From Euborellia annulipes (Eukaryota > Arthropoda > Insecta > Dermaptera > Anisolabididae): a stretch of 64,000 bases of DNA. The notes under the pieces were generated by a model. The model ran no database searches. It saw only the letters and a program-made list of their open reading frames with translations, and had not been told where the DNA came from. Below, piece after piece: positions 47,991 to 60,059 of the stretch. Made by a program: the position numbers and the translations under genes. The stretch lies in NCBI GenBank assembly GCA_023213315.1, contig JAKCPI010015028.1, positions 1 through 64,000 on the forward strand. Direction: 5' to 3'. The first letter of the stretch is position 1, and the number at the start of each line of letters is the position of its first letter.

Positions 47991-48366
47991 AAGGTCAATT
48001 TCCACTAGGTCGTGCTGTGCCGCCTGCCGCCAATAGTGCTTCGAGCGAAAACGGCATCGCACAGTGGAAATTGCCTTCGGCCGCCCCGAGGTCGTCTGTA
48101 CAGTGAGGGACAATATTAAGTCCCACCCATGAATTTTCTACTTGTGATTATTTCATTGTTTTAAAAAAAATATTATAAATTTTTTAATGGAAACTTTAAT
48201 GGTTCAAACCCAGAAGATTTTCATTTTCTTTTATTAAAACAACGAAATAATCACAAGTAGAAAGGTGGGACTTAATATTGTCCCTCACTGTACATTGCTC
48301 GGCTATTTCCGTGTTGGCACGGAAACGACCGAACACATCTCTGACGTCTAGTGGAAATTGACCTTT
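47991..48366. mobile_element. MITE with AGGTCAATTTCCACTAG ends
   Basis: Terminal inverted repeats AAGGTCAATTTCCACTAG and CTAGTGGAAATTGACCTT. The interior is GC-rich and split by the TA-flanked MITE at 48101-48290. Superfamily uncertain. Confidence 0.6.
48101..48290. mobile_element. TA-flanked MITE, CAGTGAGGGACAATATTAAG family, copy 2
   Basis: Same terminal repeats and TA flanks as the copy at 42501-42708, but 190 bases long. It is nested inside the MITE at 47991-48366. Confidence 0.8.
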
Positions 48367-48596
48367 TTAAAGCCGTTGAAAGACGAACGTCCCCAACACC
48401 CGCGAGGAGTCTTGCTCTGAAATGAAACACGCAGACAGAGGAGGCCGGATGATTTTTTTGAGAAATGGAAGGACTCCCCCACCCAGTTGGCATCGCACTC
48501 GCATTTTGCATTGCCAATTCGCCTCAATGTGCAGCATGATTTTCAATTAGAATTTATTTATTTCAACTAAATGTGAGATTTATATTGATGATGGCC

Positions 48597-48680
48597 CGGG
48601 AGCCGTGGCTCAGAGAGAAGACACTAGCTTCTCGCGCCGGAGTCCCGGGCTCTCCTCCCGCCCCAAGCGAGAAAAATTTA
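48597..48680 (+). mobile_element. Short tRNA-like SINE head
   Basis: GAGCCGTGGCTCAGAGAGA, CCCGGGCTCTCCTCCCG and GCGAGAAAAATTTA. Same type as 36690-36775, next to the TTAA-flanked MITE at 48730. Confidence 0.45.
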
Positions 48681-48729
48681 TTAATATTAATTATAATTAT
48701 TCATTATATAAAAACCTTAAGGTCATTAA

Positions 48730-49129
48730 GGTGCGCGTCTCGGGGTGCTAATTTTGGGAGATTCCAGCGGCACAATTTTGAAGCTATCGACCTCAAATTT
48801 TTTTTTTAAATTAAAGCTATTTAAAATATCTACAACTTATAGAAGCCCTTTTTTTTGATTTTCGAAAAAATAAATTTTTTTTTTTTAGATTAATCGCATT
48901 AAATAAAAGATATTTTTAAAAAATCCGCTCTATATCTTATAGATAATTAAATTAGTAATCATTGTGTTAAAAAATAATTAATTTTTTACCCTTAATTAAT
49001 TAGCTGGAATCTTTCAAATGAAATGGAATAAATCCCTTGTATCCCTATGGGAAAAACTAACGCCATCTCTTGCCGCCTAGAGGAACTAGGTACTGAATCG
49101 TGTCCTAACGGCTTTCCGAGACGCGCACC
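48730..49129. mobile_element. TTAA-flanked MITE, AGGTGCGCGTCTCGG ends
   Basis: Inverted ends GGTGCGCGTCTCGG and CCGAGACGCGCACC within TTAA at 48726-48729 and 49130-49133. The TTAA flanks suggest piggyBac-type mobilisation. No transposase. Confidence 0.65.
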
Positions 49130-50505
49130 TTAAAAAAAAAAGAGTCAGAATTATCAAATGACCTGGTGCAAGTGAAAAGCACCGAGGCTGGAGAAGCGCG
49201 TTCGATTCCCGCAATATCAATTAAACAAACGTTAATTTCATTTAGGATGGAATTATTTTATACAAACGAAATCGAGACACATTGAGGCGAATTCTTTATT
49301 CATGTTATCTTATAAATTTAAATGTATTTTTCACAGGCGCTTATAAAAAGAGGATTTATTTTATAAGTTGATTTTCTCTCTCTATAAATCAAGAGGGAAT
49401 ATGCAATTTTATTTTCCTTCTTCCTCCCTTTCCCCAATTTATTGTTATTTTGTAAGAAATGCATTAACATTTGACAATAAGACTGTATTTTCAAGATTAA
49501 ATTCATGCAACTAATAAAATGTATCCTCTGTGTCTTTTGTTTGTTGTTAAAATAGTGGCAATAAAATATTAACAAAAAGCGAAACTTCATTTTATTATCT
49601 TCCTTTTTTTCCTCCCCGCTTTCAGTTTTTAAATAATAGCCGGATTTAGAAAAATTAAAGAATGAAACAAAAATGAAAATGATTAAAGATGAATTTATTA
49701 AATAATAAAACATTTAATTTAATTGAATTATTTTAAAGAAAATTAGGGAAATAGAATAAATACATTCGAAAAACCCGCAATTCATAATTTACAAAATTTT
49801 GTAGAGCGCTCCTATTGGAAATGACCAGAACTACGTAATCACAAACAATTCCTTTAGCAGTCAATAGAATGCGCTAATAGTGCTATTTGAAGAAATCGAT
49901 TTCCATTGATACCGCTAGATTGCAATACTGGTTCTCTTTTGAAAGCGGGAAGAACGAAGTTCTTCTGCTTTATATTTTTTTGGTTTCTTATAACAAATAA
50001 AAATAAGTTTATTTTATTTAAATAAAGCTTTATCAATAATAAAAAAGTTATTTTTTTACAGTTAAAGGACTAAAAGAGAGATAAAACTTTGAGCAAAGGC
50101 TGGCAAAGTTGAAAGACCTGAGTACCACTCTCTCAAACAGGAGCTAAAAAAAAAAATGACCCCCCTCCAGGAGAAAATCCTGATTGCGCCACTGAGGGTG
50201 CCATTGGTAATAAAAGAGGACGGAAACGAAAAAAAAAAAAAAAAAAACTACAATCAAAAGGAAATCGAATTTATTTGTTTCTGAAGACTTAAAAAGCGAG
50301 ACCTTTTTAAATTTAGAGATTCTTAATTTTCAGATATTTATTTTTTTCTCATAAACAAATTCTATTATTTTTTTTGATGTTTATTTATTTATTTCATAGA
50401 TTATAGCTATTTCTATTCGAAAAAAAATTAAATTTCAAAATTTTTTTTTAATTTAAAAGAAAAGGGTTCAAATTTTAATAAAGAGAAAATAAAAGAATTT
50501 TAAAA

Positions 50506-53500
50506 ATGAGTTTTATACAAGATTACACTGAGTTTTTATTAATTCGACGAAAAACAAAGGTAAGAAATCTAATTTTTATGGTGAATTAAAAAGATTAAGT
50601 TTCCACGTGTGAACTAGTTCATAAGAGTGAGTCTTTGAAAAGAAGAAGGGGGAGCATAAGTTTTGATTGACCTGCTGAGAATTCAATCGGATTAAATTGT
50701 AGATCGATGAAATCGTCAAAGGAGTGGCCATGGATAAAGAATGGATCCCCGAGGATGGGCTGCCCGTTTGGAACAGGATGAGCATGGACCAAAAGCTCCC
50801 TCTGCCTCCGTTCACGCCTCAAAAACTTATCAAATTCTCTCGTGGCAAAATTGGCAAAAAGGTAAGCTTATTAAAAGAACTAAAAATCTAAAAGATGTAA
50901 AAATCCGTCTCTCTATCGGCCTGTGTTTGGGCAACTTCTCGTAATTTCGAAATGACATTTTATATGCATAAAGAGGGGAATTTTTGCACAGGAAAAATAC
51001 TCGAATCCTCAAATGATCATTTGAGAAATCTAAAAAAAATTTTTGAAAATCTTCCCATTGAAAAGCATTGAACAATCAAAACCAATTAATTAATTGTAAT
51101 AATAAAAAATAATTAAATCTCTCAAATGAACAATTATAATCAATGTTATATAATTAAATTTTTTCTTTAATTGACTAAATGAGCACTTGGAAAAATTAAC
51201 AAGACATTTTTGAAAAATCCCACTAACCAAACAATGTGACAAAGAGTTGACTTATTTTACCTTACCTATGTCCTTAATCCAAAAACTAACGTCATCAGGC
51301 CCATTGTTGACAATAGTAATACTCCGTCTTGTCATCGCTAATAACAACTGGCTGATGAAGAATTTGCATACCCACAAGGCGTACTTGATTGGTGGCGCCT
51401 CAAGTGCCGATCGTAGCAACTATGGTTAATTCTTTAAAGTCTTTCTTGAGGTTTTAATGCTCCAGGAGGCAAATGGCCTGAAAGCAAAATAAATACAATT
51501 CTTATTCTCTTTTAGTTATGGAAATCAACAGGACAGGATTTCAATTTAGATGATCCATATATGAATGAAGTGGACTTCACTTATGAGCCTCTTCATGATC
51601 CGCATTTAAAGAATTTCTTTCAAGATCCTGTTAATCGTAAACGTGCAATTGATCTTGGATTAATTGACAAGGGCGGACGAGCGTTTTGTTCTCTTGAGAA
51701 ATTCAATCATTTCAGGTGAAGAGTTTGAAAAAGATGGTAAAGACTGTCACGGCATCTTTAAATATCACAAATTAACAATTAAAACAAAAAAAAAAAAATA
51801 TTTTAAGGATTACAATAATGATGTTAAAAATTCAAACCCCCTTAAAAATAGGCTAATATCAAACTGGTTGTTGAAGAATTTGCATACCTACAAGGCGTAC
51901 TTGATTGGTGGCGCCTCAAGTGTCGATCGTAGCAACTATGGTTAATTTGTAGAGGTTAACTCAAATTTGATATTAAAATACGGGCGGCCGAATTCTAATT
52001 AGTTTTCCTTCTTTGGCCTATCATTATTCATATTTCATTCTGTTAATCTTATTTTTTAACATTCATTTATTTTTCTATTCTCGCCTATTATTATTATACG
52101 ATTATTTCTACTTACTTTTTTTTTTTTGAGAGATACTGCGTGAACCAACTGCCATTATGATAATAAAATACGTTAATTAAATTTTATATTTTTGTTAAAA
52201 ATTTGCTGTATTCATTTTATAGAAAATTTTTTTCAATATTCGATTATTTATAATTAACGATAATCGAAAGAAAATTTCTAATTTCACAACAACAACAATA
52301 ATAATTAACTATTGTGGCTAAATTACCAACGGTTGGAGGCCAAGAAAATTCTACTACTACTACTACTACATAATAATTAACAATGTGAAAATTATTAGCG
52401 TTGCTAACTTATGAAGAATTTATTTCCAGACGATACCAGCACAGAATTCAGGCGGATCTTGTAAATAAAGTATTAAAACAGATAGATATTGACAATAAAA
52501 ATAAAATGATCCTCGATAGGATCATAAAAGGTGTGAAAGAAGATGAGAGCCAATGGAGGGAACGCAGCCAATTGGCCAAGAGTAGAATTATAGAAAGAAT
52601 CAAAAATTTCAAAGACAGGTAATCTAAAAAAATAATTTAATTAACCTATATTTGCGGGATTTAAATTAAAATAACTCGCATATAATTATAGAAGACAATT
52701 CTTGTGTTTTTATAATTAAAGACCCGTTATTTTCATTCATTTAATCTCTTTTGAACCGTAAATGAATACCCCCATTTGTGCCCTTGTTGAATAAGATAAG
52801 AGATAAATGGCTGGACATCATTTTCAAATCATAATATTGTATTAAAAAAGAGTGGCTATCTCATTTATAACAATATTTATTAGTTTATCAATGACTTATT
52901 TATATTTTAAATTGAATAACATTTTAATTAGATTTTAATAATGAAACAAAATTAGCTATATTGTTGATATACAATCAAAAATAGTAAATACAGGAATTTA
53001 CCAATAATGTATACAATATTTTTTTAAATAATTATTCATTATATTTTAATTCCGGATTGAAATTAGCATTTAATTAATATTTTTTTCTGTTCAAAGGCGG
53101 GGAGCGGGAGAAAAAAAATATTAAATTTTGTTTTGTTTGTCTATAAACTGAATAATGCCTTTCAAACCTCTCTACTAATAATATTGTAAGATGATCCATT
53201 CCCTATGTTGCGAGATTGTTCGACGAGATAAAAGAATAATAATAATATCAAATAACAAAAACACTCATTTGTCTTTCTTGGCCCTGGTGCCATGGAACGT
53301 TGGCCCACGAACCAGCTGCTTAGAGCAGGGTGTTAAATCAGACCAAGATCAGAGGCGTACCGAGGGGGGGGGGGCGTTCCCCTCAGGCCTCGAGCCGGCA
53401 TAGGCCCCCAAATATTTAGATTAAAAAAAACCCCCCATTTAATGAAAATTTTTCTTTGAGATCCTGACCCGGAGGTATTTAAAAATAAATGAGTTCCCCC

Positions 53501-56500
53501 CCCGCCGAAAAAATTCAATATACACCTCTGGACCAAAATGTATATAGCTGTCTCGGTACGCCTCTGACCAAGATATCTTAGAAACAGACAGATTTTAAAT
53601 CCACATCGCTTCGGCTTTTCTCATTTTTTTCAATTTTTTTTAGAACAGTAAATAGAATAAGATTGAAAAATAAACGGATATCGCAATTCCTAAAAGATCG
53701 TCAAGAGAATTATCAGACGCGTTTGGCGTGTGCAAAGATCAGAGATCAAGCGCTCAAAGATAAAATCGCAATGGCACGGATTTTACAAAGAACTCGGGTA
53801 ACTTGATTTGAATCCTTTTGACTTTTGCACGTAATAATAAAGAAGGGTGTGTGCGTGTGCGTGTGTTCCAAAGGTGATTAGCACTCTAGAGAAATTATAT
53901 CAGGATGATTTAGAGCGTGGTTTGAAAAAAGAAGAGAAATTATTCCAGGCATATCGTCAAATAGAGATAAGGAAACAGGAAAATTGGGTACGCAAAGTGA
54001 AACACCAAGAGATGCGAATTGAATCTCAGTAAGATTTTAAAGAAATAACCCCTAACCTAGAGGCAAGCTTCAATTTAATGATTTTTTTTTTTTTAGTGAT
54101 TTCTTAAGAAAATTAATAGAACAGAAAGCAAAGAAGCATATTGAGAAACGAATGAAGAAAATAGAAATTGAAAGAGCGAAAATGGTGACGCGTTTGGAAA
54201 ATATCAAGGTAAGAGGGGGGGGGGGCTTTCAAAGAAAATCCGGGACAACTAATATTATTTAGAGCCCCTTCAGCAGGCAGCAATAAAAGTATCTTAGCAA
54301 AAAGGTTAACTCCATGTCTATAGGCCTACTAATTACAATTCAATGAAGAGTAGAAAATTGGCTGTGGTGATGATTTAATAAAGCGCAAAAACGCATCGTA
54401 GGATTCCGCCGACCCCGCACCGCGGGAATAATAAGGACGAGGACAGAAGAAGACCTTGTATTTAATAATGATAATAATAATAATTTATTTGTGATTCCTT
54501 CCTTCCCCTGTTTTGGGGTTTGAGATACATTTTCCTTAAATTTATATTTTAATTTAATTTACAGATTATCTTAACATAGTAAATTTTTAATTGCATTGGG
54601 TTCATGCTATCTCTAGTTCTCTTATAAGTTTCCAGAGCTCACACCACTTTTTGTCCGGCCCTTTATTCCATTGTCTTCGAACCTCTTTCCTTCCAGCTAT
54701 CCCTGCCATTCTTCGCTCATCCCCTCTCTCAGTACCTCGCATTCCAGTAAGTGGAGCTTTGATTCTTCTTCCTTGTTGCAGAAGTAAAGCTGCATCTTGT
54801 ATTTGCTCCATATTTTCTGATGCCGTTTCCGCATCTTAATCTGGCCCATATTGTTTTGTCTTTTTCTGATATTCTCTTATCCAACAGATAACTTTCAGTC
54901 CCTAAGGTATTGGGGGTTGTAAGTAGAGTTATCTATATTTGTCCATGCCTGTTGAATCTCATTGTTCAACTTTGTTCTTAGTGTTTCGGAGCACCTTCTT
55001 AGATTCTGAATAGTATTATTTTCATTCAAGGGCGGATCCAGAGGTGTTTCTCGGGGGGGGGGTAATGTGGTGTGACTCGTCGCACAGCACCAGGGGCGTA
55101 TATAGAAATTCTTTTCGGGGGGGGGGCCTGTTCTCAAAAGTTTTTCTACGAAAAATTTTGTTTTTCGCGGAACCAAAAATTTTTTCATGTGCCGTTCGCG
55201 GAACCAAAAATTTTTCCCAACGGAAAAATATTTTACCTTTTTTTTAGAGAGCCAAAATTTTCTTCCCCCGCGGAACCGAAAATTTTTTCATGTGCCGTTC
55301 GCGGTATCAAAAATTTTTCCCATTTTTTCAAATCTCGGGGGTAATTACCCCCCTTTACCCCCCCCCCCCCTTGTATCCGCCCTTGTTTTCATTTAGGACT
55401 ATGTCTTCTAGTATGTTAGGTCTTCCTCCTTCTTTACCAATCCTCTCCACTTCCTCCATCCATCTTGCAAATTCTCCATTTCCTCTTCTTCTTATCAGCT
55501 CTTTAAGACATATTTTGTACCTTGTATTTAATAAAAAAATCGCTGTAAATTTAGTGTTTTCTTTCAGAAAAAACTAGCACCTAATTCCGTTCTAGATACA
55601 CAACAGGCTCAACATGGATTATCTGATTTTTCGTTGTTCCTAAAGATAAAAGATGTTTTCAAATTTGAACTTATCAATTTAATTTACCCTTTTCAGTACT
55701 TAATGAATCATCCTAAATTGAAAAAGAAAGTCGAAGAGAAAAAAGCGAAACGCGAAGCGGCATTGGCCAAGAAGAAAGAAATGGAAAAGAAAATGAAAGC
55801 CGAGAAGGCAAAATTGGGTATCCAAGCAGGTCAAGATGACACATCCTCTGGTGGCGATCTTGAATCAGTGACAGGCGATAAATCCAAGGTCTCCTCTCCT
55901 CTTCTCTTTTTCTTTTATTAAAACTCTTCTAAAATCATACTATTGTTTTGTTTTTTAGGCAATGAAACTCAAGATTGCTGCTCCAATGCCTGTGAAGATC
56001 GCAATCAGATCGCTTATCAACAATGTCTTGCACCTCTACGTTCTCCATTTACTGGTCAAAGCTGTGAAAGACATTCCTGATCTTGTTATTGACAGATACC
56101 ATAAATTGGTACATAGATATTATAATACGGCGTTTAAAGCATTCCGATGGGTCTGTCCAAAAACAGGAAAACGTTGGCCAAAGTGAGGAGAAAAAGAATA
56201 AAAGAAATGATGTATCACTTTTCATTTCAATTTCATTTTACAGGTGCAAACATGCCTGTGATTATGAAGCTGAGAAAGAGGAACGTTTCCAAGCGTCACC
56301 GTACGTTTTCTCTGAGAGTCGTGATAAACGTGATGATCGTATTAAAGTATTAAAACCGCCAGTTGAAGATACAAGTATATATTCAACACAAGAATTACGC
56401 CGATCACAACAGATGAATCATCGAAATTCATCGATGGTCAGTTTTGGGATTATGTCTGTGATTGGCCACCATGAAGTTGTCGATCCAAATCAATTGAGAG

Positions 56501-59500
56501 ACGTGAGGAAACGGATTCCCACTCCAGTTGTGAGTAGTTTTTTTATTTATTTTTAAATTTGGCATAATATTTTCAAAATAAACATAAAAAAAGTATTTCG
56601 ACACTCAACTAATCGTAGCGTTCATTTATAAAATAATTATACATTTCATAAATTAGCAATAGTTATCAAATTAACATCATATATTAACTTTGACTGCCGC
56701 TGAATGTAATTGTGATAGAACGTAAATTGTAAATAAATGTCTTTCAAAGAACATAAGAGGGTTACTATTGACTGAACCCTAGCCATGAAGATGGTCGCAT
56801 AATCGACCGAAACGTCGTTGTGGGTTTGAATCCAATAAAGAAATAATAATAGCTGCTTAGCCTTTTTATTCATCCTTAGACATGAAATTAGAAACTAGGC
56901 CTAATTAACAGGCAGAAACAATGAATAATAAAAATTGATTAGTTATTATCATTATAAATAAATATTTTTATTTTAAAAGGTGGTTCAAATTATAATAATA
57001 AATTTGTTGGATTATTTTCTAAAATTTTCAATTCTTTTTATCGTAGTGTGTTCATCAGTTTAGTTTATTTATAATTAGACATTGTTACTAATTTCAGAAC
57101 TATTCAACAATATATAACCAAATTTGATTAAAAAAAAAAAATGGCAAATTTTATTTATTTTTCTGAAATTATCTATTAAATATGATAAAAGAAATTCTTT
57201 TCTTTTAAGTGTGTGTTTGTTTTTGTAGCCCTCAGTGGTCCAATTAGTAGATAGTATGATGGAGGATGAAGAGATCGATGAGGATATGATGTTTGCCGAT
57301 GATAAAGTCGATATGCGTCTTATACTTAACAGCGAGGTGAATAAATTTCGTAAATGGGTTGGCGTTGAAATCGTTGCACGAGCTAAAAAAGCCATCGCTG
57401 AGAATAGTAGAATTATGTACAAGTGAGTGAAAGGCATTTATTTTTTTTGATTTTGATTGAATTATAAGCCTATCAAGTAGGGGGGTGGGGAGGCAGAGCA
57501 ACGATTTTCACTCTGTAATTTAATTTGGAATTTTATAAAATACCCTTTTAATCGTAGATGCGAAGATTAATTTTCATATGGACATTCAGCCCGAAAAAAT
57601 ATAATGTGGCTATTAACCGTCTATTTTGTGGCTGAAAATTAATTAGTCCGTTTTTTTTTTTAATTCGCTCGTCACGCTATTAGATGTTTTATCAGCAGAT
57701 ATGGTTGTGGCTAAAAAAAGGCCACCGAATTTCGACAGAAACAGCGTTAAAAAAATCCAAATTTCTTCTTTTAAATTGCTTTAATATAATTTCTTATCCC
57801 TGCCTCCTCTTGAAGAACGTCACTGTTTGTTGGAAAAGAATTACAAATATTTATAAGATGGCAGCTAGATACAAAAAAAATTAAACTTATTTAATTATCT
57901 ATTCCAAACTAGTGGCTGTGGCTGTATAGATGGGCAGAAGCAGTCAATGTATGCTGGTTCTAATCTCGTAGACGTTTTGGTTCTTTTAATTTTAGAGCCA
58001 CCCGGTACCAAATGTCTTCGAGATTAGAACCAGCATACAGAGGCTTTTAATGACTGCTCCTGCCCTTAATTATCCATCTACATATTTAATTATTTTTATT
58101 TACAATATTTTGTTAATAATTCGTTTGCTAGTTGCGTTCTTTCAAGATTTTTGACGTGACGTCTTACAAATCATCTGTCTATAGTGGCCTGTTAGGGAGG
58201 CATGCACGGAAAAGTTTAGTGACTTGAATACCTGCTCTGTCTTAAGAGGTATAATTATGGTGAATATACGGTTAGAAAGAATGATTTATCAGCTAAAGAT
58301 TTCACCTTTTATTTTTTTCTTATCATTTCATTTTACCGCGCTGCGGTAAATTCTAATTTGAAAGTTTAAACCCCTGTAGGCCCCCTCCGAACGGCTAATC
58401 AGATCAGACTAAATGAGATGTCAAATTTTACAGGAAGAAAAATTCTAATAGAATAAATTTAAAAAAATCCCGAGTAATTAACTCCAAAACCAATTTTTTT
58501 TTTCGATAAACCTCATTTTTTTACGCAAAATAATATCGAAAAATTGCCCTTTTTATGCAACACATGTTTTTCAAATAATTTTATTCAATTTAATATAATT
58601 TAAGTAGAATAAAAAAAAAAAAAATATGTCGATTTTCAATTTGAGAGACAAATCAACATAATCTCGATATCTTTTATTGGATATTAATTACAAATTTTGT
58701 TTTTATAAGGATTTTTAATAACATAGACAGAGAAAAATTGAAATGGAGAGATTATTTTAAAATATTAGCAATTTGGCGTTAATAAAAAAATTTCGACATT
58801 TTTGTCTTTGTTTTATTTAAATTGTAATTATTTTTCTCCTCTCTTGCAATTCCTCTATTATCATTTAAAGAAAAAAAAAAATTCAATTTCCCTTCCTTTC
58901 TCCCATATCAAAAGTTAATTGACATCACTGTGAATAGTCCAAAAAATAAAAAGAGAAATATTTTTAAAATATGTGTTAGGGCTGTTGATATTAAGTGTGC
59001 AACCACATCTCTAAATATATTTGTATTTATTTCTCATTTTTATTTAAATTTCACTAAAATAAAGAAATTTTTTTTCTTCTCCAGATATGAATTACGTGAT
59101 ATGACTTCAAATGACATCTTAGATAAATTAGCAGATCGCTTTCTAATAAATACGCATGCCTTTAATGTTGTCATCCAAACTGCCTTAGCTGACCAGCTTT
59201 GTGATGTTTTGGTTGGTATTCGCGTAATCCGTCTGGCAATCAAATTTGACTTTATTAAATTTGTCTTTTGCATAGGTGCGTGAAATGTTTCTGAAATTGA
59301 ACGAAATGCGAATGGCCGATTTGAAGAGGCTCCAGGAAACGACCCATAAAATGAACAGTTCTATAATGACAATGCAATTCGAGGATAGCGAGGATGAGTA
59401 CGAAGAGGATGGCGAAGCTTTCCTTCCAGCTAAACATGTCCGTATCAAGTTCGCAGGAGATCAAGAAGAGGAGGACGATGAGGAGGATGTCAAAGAGGTG

Positions 59501-59584
59501 GAAGAAATGGATTCTGAAGCGAAAATGAAAGAAAAACAAAAACTCTTGGAGGCGTTAACCAAATTGAAAGGAAACGCCACGTGA
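50506..59584 (+). CDS. FSIP2-like coiled-coil protein (probable sperm fibrous-sheath type)
   Basis: Thirteen exons: 50506-50559, 50703-50861, 51516-51715, 52430-52618, 53644-53797, 53874-54028, 54097-54208, 55568-55888, 55959-56182, 56244-56529, 57229-57422, 59085-59211 and 59276-59584, giving 827 residues. The start (LPVWNRMS, KLPLPPFTPQ, KIGKKLW, then EPLHDPHLKNFFQDP and GLIDKGGRAFCSLEKFN) resembles the N-terminus of fibrous sheath-interacting protein 2, an axoneme/fibrous-sheath protein of sperm. A long Arg/Lys/Glu-rich helical region follows (about 140-450). A small Cys cluster sits near 520 (WVCPKTGKRWPKCKHAC). The C-terminus is acidic (EEEDDEEDVKEVEE). All junctions keep frame. In exon 8 the stretch 55630-55695 is less coiled-coil-like and could hide a short intron. 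AATAAA at 59641 follows the stop. The orthology is from memory of the family and moderate; the gene model is stronger than the name. Confidence 0.65.
51348..51428 (+). repeat. Duplicated hairpin element upstream of exon 3, copy 1
   Basis: About 80 bases with GAAGAATTTGCATACC, GGTGGCGCCTCAAGTG and GATCGTAGCAACTATGG. GTACTTGA and TCAAGTGC can form an eight-pair stem around an 11-base loop. A near-identical copy lies on the other side of exon 3 of the FSIP2-like gene. Could be an intronic structured RNA or a short repeat. Confidence 0.5.
51863..51945 (+). repeat. Duplicated hairpin element downstream of exon 3, copy 2
   Basis: Same core as 51348-51428 with about four substitutions. One changes the stem pair G-C to G-U, which keeps pairing. 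Flanking intron sequence on each side is unrelated between the two copies. Confidence 0.5.
53350..53566. mobile_element. hAT-type element, TSD ACCAAGAT
   Basis: Ends CAGAGGCGTACCGAGG and CTCGGTACGCCTCTG with ACCAAGAT at 53342-53349 and 53567-53574. The interior includes part of another G-run element also seen at about 17826-18025. Lies in the intron before exon 5 of the FSIP2-like gene. Confidence 0.8.
54400..55530 (-). pseudogene. LINE 3'-terminal relic, minus strand
   Basis: Minus frames read GEFARWMEEVERIGKEGG, then NLRRCSETLRTKLNNEI, then DKTIWARLRCGNGIRKYG and CNKEEESKLHLLECE. The last resemble the RLR.GN...C..C...E....H.L..C ending of LINE reverse-transcriptase proteins. Stops and frameshifts are present, and a hAT at 55027-55385 splits it. 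A 3' tail has an ATT/ATG-repeat run and the ATTCCCGCGGTGCGGGGTCG hairpin shared with other relics. Confidence 0.55.
55027..55385 (+). mobile_element. hAT-type element inside a LINE relic, TSD TTTTCATT
   Basis: Ends CAAGGGCGGATCCAG and GTATCCGCCCTTG with TTTTCATT at 55019-55026 and 55386-55393. A second G-run element (from about 55092) is nested in it. Removing the insertion and one duplication rejoins a minus-strand LINE reading frame. Confidence 0.75.
56690..56875 (+). repeat. Single-arm copy of the GAAGATGGTCGCAT family
   Basis: Matches 40735-40917, including TGACTGAACCCTAGCCATGA, the GAAACGTCG block and a tail with AATAAAGAAAT. It lacks the left arm. Lies in an intron of the FSIP2-like gene between its tenth and eleventh exons. 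Confidence 0.55.
57929..58065. repeat. Inverted repeat with a decayed apex core
   Basis: Arms around 57929-57969 and 58018-58065 are inverse copies (GCTGGTTCTAATCTCG). The apex retains a GACGTTTTGG block like the GACGTTTCGG of other members, but the rest of the core has decayed. Lies in the large intron before exon 12 of the FSIP2-like gene. Confidence 0.45.
58620..58835. mobile_element. Partial copy of the 19277-19950 palindromic MITE
   Basis: Shares ATGTCGATTTTCAATTTGAG and the following 200 bases in inverse orientation with the 19440-19660 interior. Lies in the intron before exon 12 of the FSIP2-like gene. Confidence 0.55.
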
Positions 59585-59640
59585 ACAACAAGCACCCGTA
59601 GAGGAACAGTAGCAACAAAAATAATAGCGTTGTTGTGTTT

Positions 59641-59646
59641 AATAAA
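59641..59646 (+). terminator. Polyadenylation signal of the FSIP2-like gene
   Basis: AATAAA, repeated as AATAAATAAATAA, begins 57 bases after the TGA at 59582-59584, a normal position for a short 3' UTR. Confidence 0.5.
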
Positions 59647-60059
59647 TAAATAATATGTTGTCAATTCAATTGTTTTTAGATTAGATAGCGAAATGGTTGG
59701 GGGGAGGGGGCGCAGGAACGTCGTTAAAGTTTTTCATTCCTTTACTTGGCTTGACGGGTGGTTAGGCAACCAAACAACCATCAAGAGATGCCAGCTTTCG
59801 GTTGCCTACCAACCAGGCGTTCCCATTCTCTTGGTTGGTCAGCGAGTCGAGACGTCAATCAATTAACTTGTAGTGGCATCGGAGAGGCCGACAACCAAAG
59901 GTTCTTTTGCCTTCTAAATGGTTTATATGGTCCCGGATACTCAAAAAATTCTCCTTTTTATACTGTATTTGGCCATTTAGACCCTATGGCCTCTACTTCT
60001 AAATTGGCAGCTAATATAATTTAGATTTGAGGAAGTTGAAAAGTGGCTGAAATCTTCTT

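Larger units (their letters stand above)
46224..50505. other. Intergenic region between the MBD2/3-like and FSIP2-like genes
   Basis: Holds the foldback at 46698-47167, SINE heads, nested MITEs at 47991-48366, the TTAA MITE at 48730-49129 and hAT debris near 50160. From 49300 to 50100 it is AT-rich and unremarkable. A small palindrome (46476-46548, CTTCAGCC facing GGCTGAAG) may be another decayed foldback. Confidence 0.5.

Noticed and set aside
55072..55396. Three Phe/Lys-rich frames with NQKFF repeats
   Set aside because: Translations of the TTCCGCG/AAAAATTTTT repeat inside a hAT-type element.
59758..60024. 88-codon frame after the FSIP2-like gene
   Set aside because: No family likeness or splice signals; the sequence has SINE-like ending motifs (GGCCATTTAGACCCTATGGC) and lies among repeats.
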